Source: Bosea sp. BIWAKO-01 (GTDB taxonomy: Bacteria; Pseudomonadota; Alphaproteobacteria; Rhizobiales; Beijerinckiaceae). Taken from it: a stretch of 64,000 nt of DNA. This document shows positions 18,387 to 27,132 of the stretch, one piece after another (position 1 is the stretch's first letter; each line of letters opens with the position of its first letter). Below the pieces are notes generated by a model, which saw only the letters and a program-made list of their open reading frames with translations, searched no databases and had not been told where the DNA came from. Both the position numbers and the translations under genes were made by a program. The stretch lies in the NCBI RefSeq assembly GCF_001748145.1, contig NZ_BCQA01000001.1, positions 3,808,501-3,872,500 on the forward strand. Reading direction: 5' to 3'.

Positions 18387-19193
18387 TCAGTTTCCGGGCA
18401 GGACGATGATCGTCGGCTTGGGCGGCAGCGTAGCCTTGCTAATCGTGATCTCGGCCTCGGCCCGGCGTTCGACGGGCCAGAGATCCTGGGAGCGCGCGAG
18501 AAAACGACTGAGGCTCGAGCCGCCGAAGAAATGCATCGGGATCATCACCTTGGCCTGCACCGATTTCAGCACCTCGATCATCCCTTCCTGATCGAGCGTA
18601 TAGCTGCCATCGACCGGGAAGAGCACAACGTCGACGCGGCCGAGCGCGCGCAGATGGCCAGGTTCGAGCGGGTGGTGCAGATGCCCGAGATGGGCGATGC
18701 AGAGATCCCCGATCTCGAACACGAACATCGAGTTGCCGTCGAAATCGGTCGAGCCGGAATAGGAGCGGATATTGGTCGGCACGTTGCGTACGCGGATGTC
18801 GCCGAGCGTGACGTCGTGCTTCGCGGCGCCCTTGCCGGCAGGGTCCCAGCCGGGCAGGACCTGCTTGATGGCGGGATCAGGATTGCGCGAATTGTGGGTC
18901 GAATGCGCCTTGTTCATCGTCGCGATATCCGGCGTTTCGCGCGGCCGGATGTAGTCGTTGTAGTCGGTGGCGGCCTTTACGCCGCCGGGCGTCTCGATCA
19001 GGAAGGTGGCGTGGCCGACGAAGGTCAGCCGGACCTCGTCCTTGGCGAGTGCCGCGCGCTGGATCGGCAGGCGGAGGCTTGCCATCTCCGGGCGGCAGCC
19101 GGGCTCGTCGGATTGGGCTTGCGCCGGCGCCAGGCACGCCAGCGTCGCGAGCAATCCGAAGACGGCTCGGCCTAGCGTCGTCGACAGTCTCAT
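18387..19193 (-). CDS. Exported metallo-beta-lactamase-fold protein with altered metal motif
   Basis: This 268-residue protein has a signal peptide (about 1-26, ending PAQA) and a beta-lactamase fold of the UlaG-like/COG2220 type. Fold landmarks are VRLTFVGHATFLIETPGGVK, LCIAHLGHLHHPLEPGHL, VVLFPVDGSYTLD and VMIPMHFFGG. The usual HxHxDH metal motif is replaced by AHSTHNSRNPDP, which lacks the Asp and the third His. It may belong to a subfamily with different metal binding or no hydrolase activity. Its location is probably periplasmic; the substrate is unknown. Confidence 0.75.
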   Translation of the reverse strand: MRLSTTLGRAVFGLLATLACLAPAQAQSDEPGCRPEMASLRLPIQRAALAKDEVRLTFVGHATFLIETPGGVKAATDYNDYIRPRETPDIATMNKAHSTHNSRNPDPAIKQVLPGWDPAGKGAAKHDVTLGDIRVRNVPTNIRSYSGSTDFDGNSMFVFEIGDLCIAHLGHLHHPLEPGHLRALGRVDVVLFPVDGSYTLDQEGMIEVLKSVQAKVMIPMHFFGGSSLSRFLARSQDLWPVERRAEAEITISKATLPPKPTIIVLPGN

Positions 19194-19364
19194 GAACTTC
19201 GCTCCCGCTGCGTTCCCGCAGCCAAGGTTTAGGCAAAATTTCCGGCTGCGAAAGCCAGGCTGTCAGTTTCGTGACAATCGTTCGACCGGGACGACCGGTT
19301 GTATATCAGGATCGGTTATGGCAAGAATCCGATATCGTTTTGCAACTGGTTTGGAGTGATCGCC

Positions 19365-20012
19365 ATGACGAGGCTGGTGGTTCGCGGGTTTTCGATCTCG
19401 CTGGACGGCTACGGTGCCGGACCCAGCCAGGATATCGACAATCCGCTCGGCGTGAACGGTGCGAAACTGCATCGCTGGGCGTTCGGCACGCGCACTTTCC
19501 GGGAGATGTTCGGGCAGGAAGGTGGCGAAACCGGCGTCGATGACGATTTTGCCGCGCGCGGCTTTGCCAATATCGGCGCCTGGATCATGGGCCGGAACAT
19601 GTTCGGGCCGATCCGGGGACAATGGCCGGACGAGACCTGGAAAGGCTGGTGGGGGGACAATCCGCCCTATCACGTTCCGGTCTTCGTACTGACCCATCAT
19701 GCGCGCGCCCCGATCGAGATGGCGGGCGGCACGACGTTTCACTTCGTCACCGATGGGCCGGAGGCGGCACTCGAACGCGCCAGGGAAGCCGCGGGTGGCA
19801 AGGACATCAGGCTCGGCGGTGGCGTTGCGACGATCCGGCACTATCTGCGCGCGGGGGCCATCGACGAGATGCATCTCGCGGTCTCGCCGATCCTGCTCGG
19901 CACCGGCGAGAACCTCTTCATTGATCTCGACCTGCCGGCATTGGGCTATACCAGTACGCAGCACAGTGCGACGCCCGCCGCCACACATGTTGTCGTGACC
20001 AGGCGACCCTGA
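19365..20012 (+). CDS. Dihydrofolate-reductase-like protein (RibD C-terminal family)
   Basis: This 215-residue protein is a DHFR-fold reductase of the RibD_C family, commonly annotated as a dihydrofolate reductase family protein. It starts MTRLVVRGFSISLDGYGAGP. It has AWIMGRNMFGPIRGQW, the NADPH-region DIRLGGGVATIRHYLRAGAI, and the terminal EMHLAVSPILLGTGENLF. The ATG at 19365 fits the family start, so I reject the in-frame extension to 19299. Real folate or riboflavin activity is not implied by this subfamily. Confidence 0.85.
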   Translation: MTRLVVRGFSISLDGYGAGPSQDIDNPLGVNGAKLHRWAFGTRTFREMFGQEGGETGVDDDFAARGFANIGAWIMGRNMFGPIRGQWPDETWKGWWGDNPPYHVPVFVLTHHARAPIEMAGGTTFHFVTDGPEAALERAREAAGGKDIRLGGGVATIRHYLRAGAIDEMHLAVSPILLGTGENLFIDLDLPALGYTSTQHSATPAATHVVVTRRP

Positions 20013-20037
20013 TCAATCGCGGCGCGGAGCCTGCACC

Positions 20038-20472
20038 TCATAGCGGCGGCAGCCGCCGCTTCACCGGCTGGCTCTTTACAATGGCCGAACTGGTCTCGGC
20101 CTTGTCGGCGATCCGGTCGAGGATCTGGTCGAGCTGTTCGATGGAACGCAGATGCAGCCGGCCGATGAAGCAGTCATCGCCGGTGACCTTGTCGCATTCC
20201 GAGAATTCCGGGATCTCCTCGATCAGCTGCTGGACCGCGTGCAATTTGCCGGGGAGGGGGCGGATCCGGACGATCGCCTGCAATTGGTAGCCGATCGCAT
20301 GGGGATCGATGTCAACGGTGAAGGCGCGGATCACGCCGCGCTCTTCCAGCCGTCGAAGCCGCTCGGAGACGCTCGGCGAAGACAAGTTGACCCGCTGAGC
20401 CAGCTCCTTCAGGGAGATGCGGGCATCCCCGGCCAGAATGTCGATAATGTTCCGGTCCAGCTCGTCGATCAT
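20038..20472 (-). CDS. Lrp/AsnC-family regulator
   Basis: This 144-residue protein has an AsnC-type winged HTH (LDRNIIDILAGDARISLKEL then AQRVNLSSPSVSERLRRLEE) and a C-terminal RAM/ACT-like effector domain (about 65-140) that binds amino acids in this family. It is divergent from the EamA transporter gene at 20603. In such pairs the regulator usually controls the amino-acid or metabolite exporter next to it. It converges on the DHFR-like gene with 25 bases between stops. Confidence 0.92.
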   Translation of the reverse strand: MIDELDRNIIDILAGDARISLKELAQRVNLSSPSVSERLRRLEERGVIRAFTVDIDPHAIGYQLQAIVRIRPLPGKLHAVQQLIEEIPEFSECDKVTGDDCFIGRLHLRSIEQLDQILDRIADKAETSSAIVKSQPVKRRLPPL

Positions 20473-20602
20473 ATGGTTATCAGGTCTCCTGAGGTTGGTT
20501 CCTTACAATGTGAGGCATTCTCTCTGATTTGTCTCATTCAATCCATAGAACGCGAGATTCCGTCATCCTATCATTCGGCTTCATTCCCGGGTGGAGGCCA
20601 TA

Positions 20603-21514
20603 ATGACGGACCATAGGCGCGGCGTGGCCGAGATGACGGCCGCCATGACGATCTCGGGCACGATCGGCTGGTTCGTGGTTCGCTCCGGCCAGCCGGTGAT
20701 GGATGTGGTGTTCTGGCGCTGCGTTTTCGGTGCCGCGACCCTGTTGATCGTCTGCGGAGCTCTGGGGCTGCTTCGGCGCGGCGCGATGACCGGTCGCCAG
20801 CTCGCACTCGCCGTGATAGGCGGCGTTGCCGTCGTCCTGAACTGGCTGCTGCTGTTCTCGGCCTATTCGCGCGCTTCGATCTCGGTTGCGACGGTGGTCT
20901 ACAACACCCAGCCCTTCATGCTCGTGGGACTCGGCGCACTACTGTTTGCCGAACGACTGACCGTCACGAAGCTGTTCTGGCTCGCGATCTCCTTTACCGG
21001 CATGGTGCTGATCGTGCAGGCGAAGCCGGGCGCGGGGGCGGTTGGTTCCGATTATCTCACGGGCATCGCCATGGCACTCGGCGCGGCCTTCTTCTACGCG
21101 CTGGCCGCTATCGTGGCGAAGGCGCTGAAGGGCGTTGCGCCCTATCTGATCGTGCTGGTCCAGGTCCTGGTCGGGATCGCGATGCTCACTCCCTTCGCCA
21201 GCCTGGCGCAGTTGCCCGCCGGCGCGGAGACCTGGGCGCTGCTTGGCACGCTCGGCGTCGTCCATACCGGGCTGATGTTCGTGCTGCTCTATATGGCGAT
21301 CCAGCGGTTGCCGACGACGCTGACCGGCGCGCTATCCTTCATCTATCCGATCGTCGCGATCATCGTCGATCTGACGGCCTTCGGCCACCAGCCGCAGATT
21401 CTCCAGATCATCGGAGCCGCTGCGATCCTGATCGCCGCGGCGGGCATGACGCTCGGCTGGGTGCCGTGGCGGCGGTCTGATGCGACCCCGATCGTACGGC
21501 TTCCGGCCGAATAG
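20603..21514 (+). CDS. EamA/DMT-family transporter, partner of Lrp regulator
   Basis: This is an inner-membrane drug/metabolite transporter of 303 residues with about ten predicted helices in two EamA repeats (about 10-140 and 150-290). Helices are visible in AATLLIVCGALGLL, LAVIGGVAVVLNWLLLFSAY, GIAMALGAAFFYALAAIVAK and IIGAAAILIAAAGMTLGWV. GGAGG at 20593-20597 favours the ATG at 20603 over the GTG at 20591. Export of an amino acid or related metabolite is suggested by the divergent Lrp-type regulator, not by the sequence itself. Confidence 0.9.
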   Translation: MTDHRRGVAEMTAAMTISGTIGWFVVRSGQPVMDVVFWRCVFGAATLLIVCGALGLLRRGAMTGRQLALAVIGGVAVVLNWLLLFSAYSRASISVATVVYNTQPFMLVGLGALLFAERLTVTKLFWLAISFTGMVLIVQAKPGAGAVGSDYLTGIAMALGAAFFYALAAIVAKALKGVAPYLIVLVQVLVGIAMLTPFASLAQLPAGAETWALLGTLGVVHTGLMFVLLYMAIQRLPTTLTGALSFIYPIVAIIVDLTAFGHQPQILQIIGAAAILIAAAGMTLGWVPWRRSDATPIVRLPAE

Positions 21515-21596
21515 ACGCAGCAACCGCATCTGCGCAGCGCGAGTATGGCAGCCGCATGGAGCGTCTGTCCGGTGACCAAAACGGAGCGGGAAAGGC

Positions 21597-21637
21597 TAGA
21601 TCATCGGACCGGATATCGTATCCGGTGCGATGATCTA
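21597..21637. repeat. Long near-perfect palindrome (intergenic repeat unit A)
   Basis: TAGATCATCG then ACCGGATA (arm 21597-21615) faces TATCCGGT then CGATGATCTA (21619-21637), with only a G-G mismatch in a 19-base stem around a TCG loop. It lies in the 182-base gap between the EamA stop and the convergent TetR stop. It resembles REP-type palindromes that recur between genes in Hyphomicrobiales, a comparison from memory. No other copy was noticed in this window. It may also stop transcription from both sides. Confidence 0.7.
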
Positions 21638-21650
21638 ACCATCTGTGATG

Positions 21651-21695
21651 GCATCGGCTTTCCCGGAAACCGCAATCCACTTTTCGGGCCGATGC
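21651..21695. repeat. Palindromic intergenic repeat unit B
   Basis: GCATCGGC (21651-21658) and GCCGATGC (21688-21695) are perfect complements. Inside them CCCGGAAA (662-669) nearly matches TTTTCGGG (681-688). The loop contains CCGCAATCCACTTTTCGG-like sequence, which I recall as a frequent intergenic repeat core in this order. It sits 13 bases after unit A and just before the TetR stop codon. Confidence 0.6.
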
Positions 21696-21696
21696 T

Positions 21697-22320
21697 TTAA
21701 GCGTCCACTGGCTGTTCCCGATCAGGCCGGTACATAGCCAGCAGTTGCGGCAGCATATCCTCGATGGCGGCCGCCACTGCAGCGGGGCCGCCGAGCTTCC
21801 CGTCCAGGGCGAGATGGGCGAAGCCGTGCACGAGCGACCAGGCTCCCATGGCCGCAAGCGCTACGTGCGGCGAGGAGACATCCCGGCCGAGGCAGACGGC
21901 CATGGCGCGCTCCAGTTCATGGCGTGCCGTCTCACCAACCTGCTTCAGATGCTCATTGCCATCGTCGAGACGGTCCTTGCGGAACATCAGAGCAAACCGA
22001 CCTGGGAAAGCGACGGCGAACCGGACATAGCCGGTTCCCTGCCCGTGCAACCGGGCGAGCGGATCAATGCCTCCTTCCGCTTCGCCTGCTCTCAGGAAGG
22101 CGATCAGCTCCTCGAAACCGCGAATGGCGACTTCCGTGAGGAGGCCGGAGACACTGCCGAAATGATGCGCGGGGGCGCCTGCCGAGACGCCTGCACGCCG
22201 TGCCGCCTCGCGCAGGCTGAACCCGTCAAGGCCGCGCTCGATCAGGATCCGGTCGGTGGCTGACACAAGCGCATCGCGCAGGTCGCCATGATGGTAGCCG
22301 CTCTTCGATGCCGGATTCAT
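21697..22320 (-). CDS. TetR-family regulator with WHG-type C-domain, divergent from SDR
   Basis: This 207-residue predicted repressor has the N-terminal HTH GYHHGDLRDALVSATDRIL then LREAARRAGVSAGAPAHHFG, and a TetR_C_33/WHG-like C-terminal domain. PGRFALMFRKDRLDD and AMGAWSLVHGFAHLALDGK in that domain are typical. It is divergent from the signal-bearing SDR gene at 22404, and two similar sequence elements lie between them. Regulation of that SDR is the likely job. Confidence 0.9.
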   Translation of the reverse strand: MNPASKSGYHHGDLRDALVSATDRILIERGLDGFSLREAARRAGVSAGAPAHHFGSVSGLLTEVAIRGFEELIAFLRAGEAEGGIDPLARLHGQGTGYVRFAVAFPGRFALMFRKDRLDDGNEHLKQVGETARHELERAMAVCLGRDVSSPHVALAAMGAWSLVHGFAHLALDGKLGGPAAVAAAIEDMLPQLLAMYRPDREQPVDA

Positions 22321-22332
22321 ATCGCCTCTATC

Positions 22333-22381
22333 TTGACGGTGTTCAAATTATTGCCTACCCATCTGATCGCTGTTCAGATTA
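22333..22381. promoter_or_regulatory. Paired TGA-n-TGTTCARATTA elements, likely TetR operators
   Basis: TTGACGGTGTTCAAATTA (22333-22350) and CTGATCGCTGTTCAGATTA (22363-22381) share TGTTCARATTA, and each contains a TGA/TCA inverted pair. The shared cores are 31 bases apart, about three helical turns. They fill the gap between divergent TetR and SDR genes. TTGACG of the first copy could also serve as a -35 element. Confidence 0.5.
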
Positions 22382-22403
22382 GCGGAATGAAGGAGATTAG
22401 GCC

Positions 22404-23327
22404 ATGGAAACCAGACACATCACGCGTCGGCTTGCAATTGCTGGCTCCGGATTGGGAATGGCCGTCGGGGCGGCGGCCGGCCTTGCGGGTGGCGCAATGC
22501 TCGGGGCCGCGGCGGCGGCGCCGGCGCCGGTCGTTCTGGATGGTCGTCGTCGCTTTGAAAACAAGGTCGTGCTCGTCACGGGAGGGACCTCCGGCATTGG
22601 CCGCGCGGCCGCGGAGGCCTTCGCTGCCGAAGGCGGAAAGGTCGCCTTCTGTGGTCGGCGCGAGGCGCTTGGCCAAGAGGTCGAGCGTGGCATCAGGGCG
22701 GCCGGCGGAGAGGCGTTCTACATCCGCGCCGACATCCGCAGGGAGGACGATGTCCGACGGTTCGTCGAGAGCGCCGTTACCCGATACGGCGGTTTGCACG
22801 TTGCCTTCAACAATGCCGGGATCACGCTTCAGAAGCCCCTGCATAGCTACGAGGTGGCGGAGTTCGACGACATTCTGAGCACCAACCTGCGCGGCGTGTT
22901 CCTGGCGATGAAGTACCAGATCCCGCACATGATGTCGGCGGGCGGACAGATCGTCGTGACCTCATCGACGGTGGCCACGACATGCCGCGAGAGCCAATCC
23001 GCCTATGTCGCCAGCAAGGCGGCGTTGACGGGGCTCGTGCGCGCTGCGGCGCTCGACTATGTCAAGCACGGCATCAGAGTGAACGCCCTTCTGCCGGGGA
23101 CGACCGATACCGAACTGGTCCGCGGCGTCGCCGGCATGATGGCTGCGCCCGACGCCGTCTGGCAGATCGGCGGAGCGCAATGGGCCAAGGACAATATCCC
23201 GACCATTGGTCGGATGGCGACGGCGCGGGAAATGGCCGCTGTCGCGCTCGACCTGGCGGCCGCGACCCACCCTTATCTGACGGGCGCTTCGATCGTCGTC
23301 GACGGAGCGATGACGCTGCGGGCATGA
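22404..23327 (+). CDS. SDR oxidoreductase with Tat-like N-terminus
   Basis: This 307-residue short-chain dehydrogenase carries an N-terminal extension of about 45 residues. It begins METRHITRRLAIAGSGLGMA and continues with an Ala/Gly-rich hydrophobic segment, which looks like a twin-arginine signal or anchor. The enzyme core has TGGTSGIGRAAAEAF, NNAGITLQ and Tyr-Lys in YVASKAALTGLV, ending TGASIVVDGAMTLRA. An exported SDR would need cofactor loading before Tat export, which the system allows. AAGGAG before the ATG supports the start. It is likely regulated by the divergent TetR gene; substrate unknown. Confidence 0.88.
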   Translation: METRHITRRLAIAGSGLGMAVGAAAGLAGGAMLGAAAAAPAPVVLDGRRRFENKVVLVTGGTSGIGRAAAEAFAAEGGKVAFCGRREALGQEVERGIRAAGGEAFYIRADIRREDDVRRFVESAVTRYGGLHVAFNNAGITLQKPLHSYEVAEFDDILSTNLRGVFLAMKYQIPHMMSAGGQIVVTSSTVATTCRESQSAYVASKAALTGLVRAAALDYVKHGIRVNALLPGTTDTELVRGVAGMMAAPDAVWQIGGAQWAKDNIPTIGRMATAREMAAVALDLAAATHPYLTGASIVVDGAMTLRA

Positions 23328-23432
23328 GGGAGTTGACGACGGGCGGTTGCAGCAAGCGGCCAGCCTCGCTACATACGCGGCACTCTTCCCGAAAGCCCCG
23401 GCGCGATCAGTCCGAAGCGGAGCCGCACATCC

Positions 23433-25085
<1,653 letters not shown>

Positions 25086-25105
25086 TCTTCTGAGCCTCGA
25101 GGACA

Positions 25106-25140
25106 AAAGGCCCGCGCTCCTGAAAGGGGCGCGGGCCTTT
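25106..25140. terminator. Strong hairpin between ettA and the convergent dehydrogenase
   Basis: AAAGGCCCGCGCTCC (25106-25120) pairs with GGGGCGCGGGCCTTT (25126-25140) around a five-base loop, with one G-T mismatch position. It is flanked by A and T runs, so it can act as an intrinsic terminator from either side. It lies between the stops of two convergent genes. Confidence 0.8.
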
Positions 25141-25168
25141 CCATCGGGGCTGCCGATCTGGACGAGGC

Positions 25169-26314
25169 TCAGGCCTTGCCCTTCACCAGGATGTTCCCGT
25201 CGACCTGCTGGATGTCGCGCAGGCCGCAGAGCGCCATGGTGACGTCGAGCTCCTTGCGGATGATGTCGAGGCAGCGCGTCACGCCTTCCTCGCCCATGGC
25301 GCCGAGGCCGTAAAGGAAGGCGCGGCCGATCATCACGCCCCGGGCGCCGAGCGCCACCGCCTTGATCACATCCTGCCCGGAGCGGATGCCGCCATCCATC
25401 AGGACTTCCATGCGCCCGCCGACCTGCTCGACGATGCCCGGCAGCGCCGCGATCGAGGAGACGGCGCCGTCGAGCTGGCGGCCGCCATGGTTCGAGACGA
25501 TCAGCGCGTCCGCACCGCTCCTGGCGGCGAGTTCTGCATCCTCCGGATCGAGAATACCCTTCAGGATCAGTTTGCCGCCCCAGCGATCCTTGATCCACCT
25601 CACATCGTCCCAGCTCAGCGCCGGATCGAACTGTTCGGCCGTCCAGGAGGAGAGCGATGAGAGGTCGCCGACACCCTTGGCGTGGCCGACGATGTTTCCA
25701 AAGGTGCGGCGCTTGGTGCCGAGCATGCCAAGGCACCAGCGCGGCTTGGTCGCGAGGTTGATCAGATTGGCGATCGTCGGCTTCGGCGGGGCGGAGAGCC
25801 CGTTGCGGATATCCTTGTGGCGCTGGCCGAGGATCTGGAGATCGAGCGTCAGGACCAGCGCCGAGCAGCGTGCTGCCTTGGCGCGGTCGATCAGGCGGTT
25901 GATGAAGTCGCGATCCTTCATCACGTAAAGCTGGAACCAGAACGGCGCGTCGGTGTTCTCGGCGACATCCTCGATCGAGCAGATGCTCATGGTCGAGAGC
26001 GTGAAAGGGACGCCGGCCTTGGCTGCGGCGCGGGCGGCGAGGATTTCGCCGTCGGCGTGCTGCATGCCGGTGAGACCGGTGGGGGCGAGCGCAACCGGCA
26101 TCGTCGCGGCCTGGCCTGCCAGCGTGGTCGCCAGCGTGCGGTTGGTCATGTTGACGGCGACGCGCTGGCGCAGCTTGATGGCGGCGAAGTCGGCCTCGTT
26201 GGCGCGATAGGTGCCCTCGGTCCAGGCGCCGGAATCGGCGTAGTCGTAGAACATGCGCGGCACCCGGCGCTGGGCCAGGATGCGCAGGTCTTCGATGGTC
26301 AAGGGCTGGGACAT
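25169..26314 (-). CDS. FMN-dependent alpha-hydroxy-acid dehydrogenase (LldD-like)
   Basis: This enzyme family oxidises L-2-hydroxy acids such as lactate using FMN. The 381-residue protein starts with LTIEDLRILAQRRVPRMFYD and contains ALAPTGLTGM, the active-site His region LIVSNHGGRQLDGA, the flavin Lys in KLILKGILDPEDAEL and the phosphate-binding VLMDGGIRSGQDVIKAVALG. Full length matches L-lactate dehydrogenase LldD. No lactate permease or regulator is adjacent, so the substrate remains a family-level guess. Confidence 0.9.
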   Translation of the reverse strand: MSQPLTIEDLRILAQRRVPRMFYDYADSGAWTEGTYRANEADFAAIKLRQRVAVNMTNRTLATTLAGQAATMPVALAPTGLTGMQHADGEILAARAAAKAGVPFTLSTMSICSIEDVAENTDAPFWFQLYVMKDRDFINRLIDRAKAARCSALVLTLDLQILGQRHKDIRNGLSAPPKPTIANLINLATKPRWCLGMLGTKRRTFGNIVGHAKGVGDLSSLSSWTAEQFDPALSWDDVRWIKDRWGGKLILKGILDPEDAELAARSGADALIVSNHGGRQLDGAVSSIAALPGIVEQVGGRMEVLMDGGIRSGQDVIKAVALGARGVMIGRAFLYGLGAMGEEGVTRCLDIIRKELDVTMALCGLRDIQQVDGNILVKGKA

Positions 26315-26383
26315 GTCGGCCGGCTCCGCATTTTCGCTCCTGACCGCTCGGTCGCATGGAACCCTGCCGCAGGCAACCGCCCG

Positions 26384-27010
26384 CTACGTGACCCCGCTAT
26401 ACCGGCCGGGCTTATGATTGACCGCCAGGATCAGGTTGAGCACCGCAGCTCCCAGTAGCGAAATCAGCACTTTCTCCAGTGGCAGCATGAAGAGCGCGCA
26501 GACAAGGATCAGCGCGTCGATGCCCAGCTGAAACCAGCCTGCGCGGATATCGTGCTTCTCCTGCAGGTAGAGTGCGAGGATGTTGACGCCGCCCAGCCCG
26601 GTGCGATGGCGAAACAGCGCAAGGACGCCAAGACCCATCAGGCTGCCGCCGGCCACCGCGGCATAGATCGGGTCCACGGTTGCGATCACCATCCAGCCGG
26701 GCGTGAACCAGGTGAAGAGCGAGACGAGCCCGACCGCGATGAAGGTCCGTAACGCGAAGCGCCAGCCCATGCGGCGGACCGCGAGCCAATAGAATGGGAG
26801 GTTGATGGCGAAGAAGAGCAGGCCGAAATTGATCCCGGTGGCAAGCTGGAACAGCAATGCCAGTCCTGCCGCTCCGCTCGTGAGCAGGGTCGCCTTGGTG
26901 TAGAGGCTGATGCCGATGCTGACGAGCAATGTGCCGAGCAGCATGGCGAAGACGTCTTCGTAAAAGCGATGGCGCTCGGTCGGTGGGGCTGAGGTCGCCG
27001 CGTCGCTCAT
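26384..27010 (-). CDS. YitT-family membrane protein (DUF161)
   Basis: This inner-membrane protein of 208 residues has about five hydrophobic segments, for example FAMLLGTLLVSIGISLYTKA and GINFGLLFFAINLPFYWLAV. The order matches YitT/DUF161 proteins, including the segment FRHRTGLGGVNILALYLQ. The C-terminal DUF2179 domain present in Bacillus YitT is absent. I choose the ATG at 27010 (MSDAATSAPP). The 22 codons upstream are Arg/Pro-rich and unlikely to be translated. Its function in bacteria is not established. Confidence 0.85.
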   Translation of the reverse strand: MSDAATSAPPTERHRFYEDVFAMLLGTLLVSIGISLYTKATLLTSGAAGLALLFQLATGINFGLLFFAINLPFYWLAVRRMGWRFALRTFIAVGLVSLFTWFTPGWMVIATVDPIYAAVAGGSLMGLGVLALFRHRTGLGGVNILALYLQEKHDIRAGWFQLGIDALILVCALFMLPLEKVLISLLGAAVLNLILAVNHKPGRYSGVT

Positions 27011-27132
27011 GATGGATGTCCGGCTGGGTTGAAGGGGCTTTGGTCGTCGTGCGCGACGATGCAACGGTTGAGCCACGCCGGTTGATCCTGTAGGGCCGGA
27101 TCATCCCTACCGCCACCCTGCGAGATTTCCTC

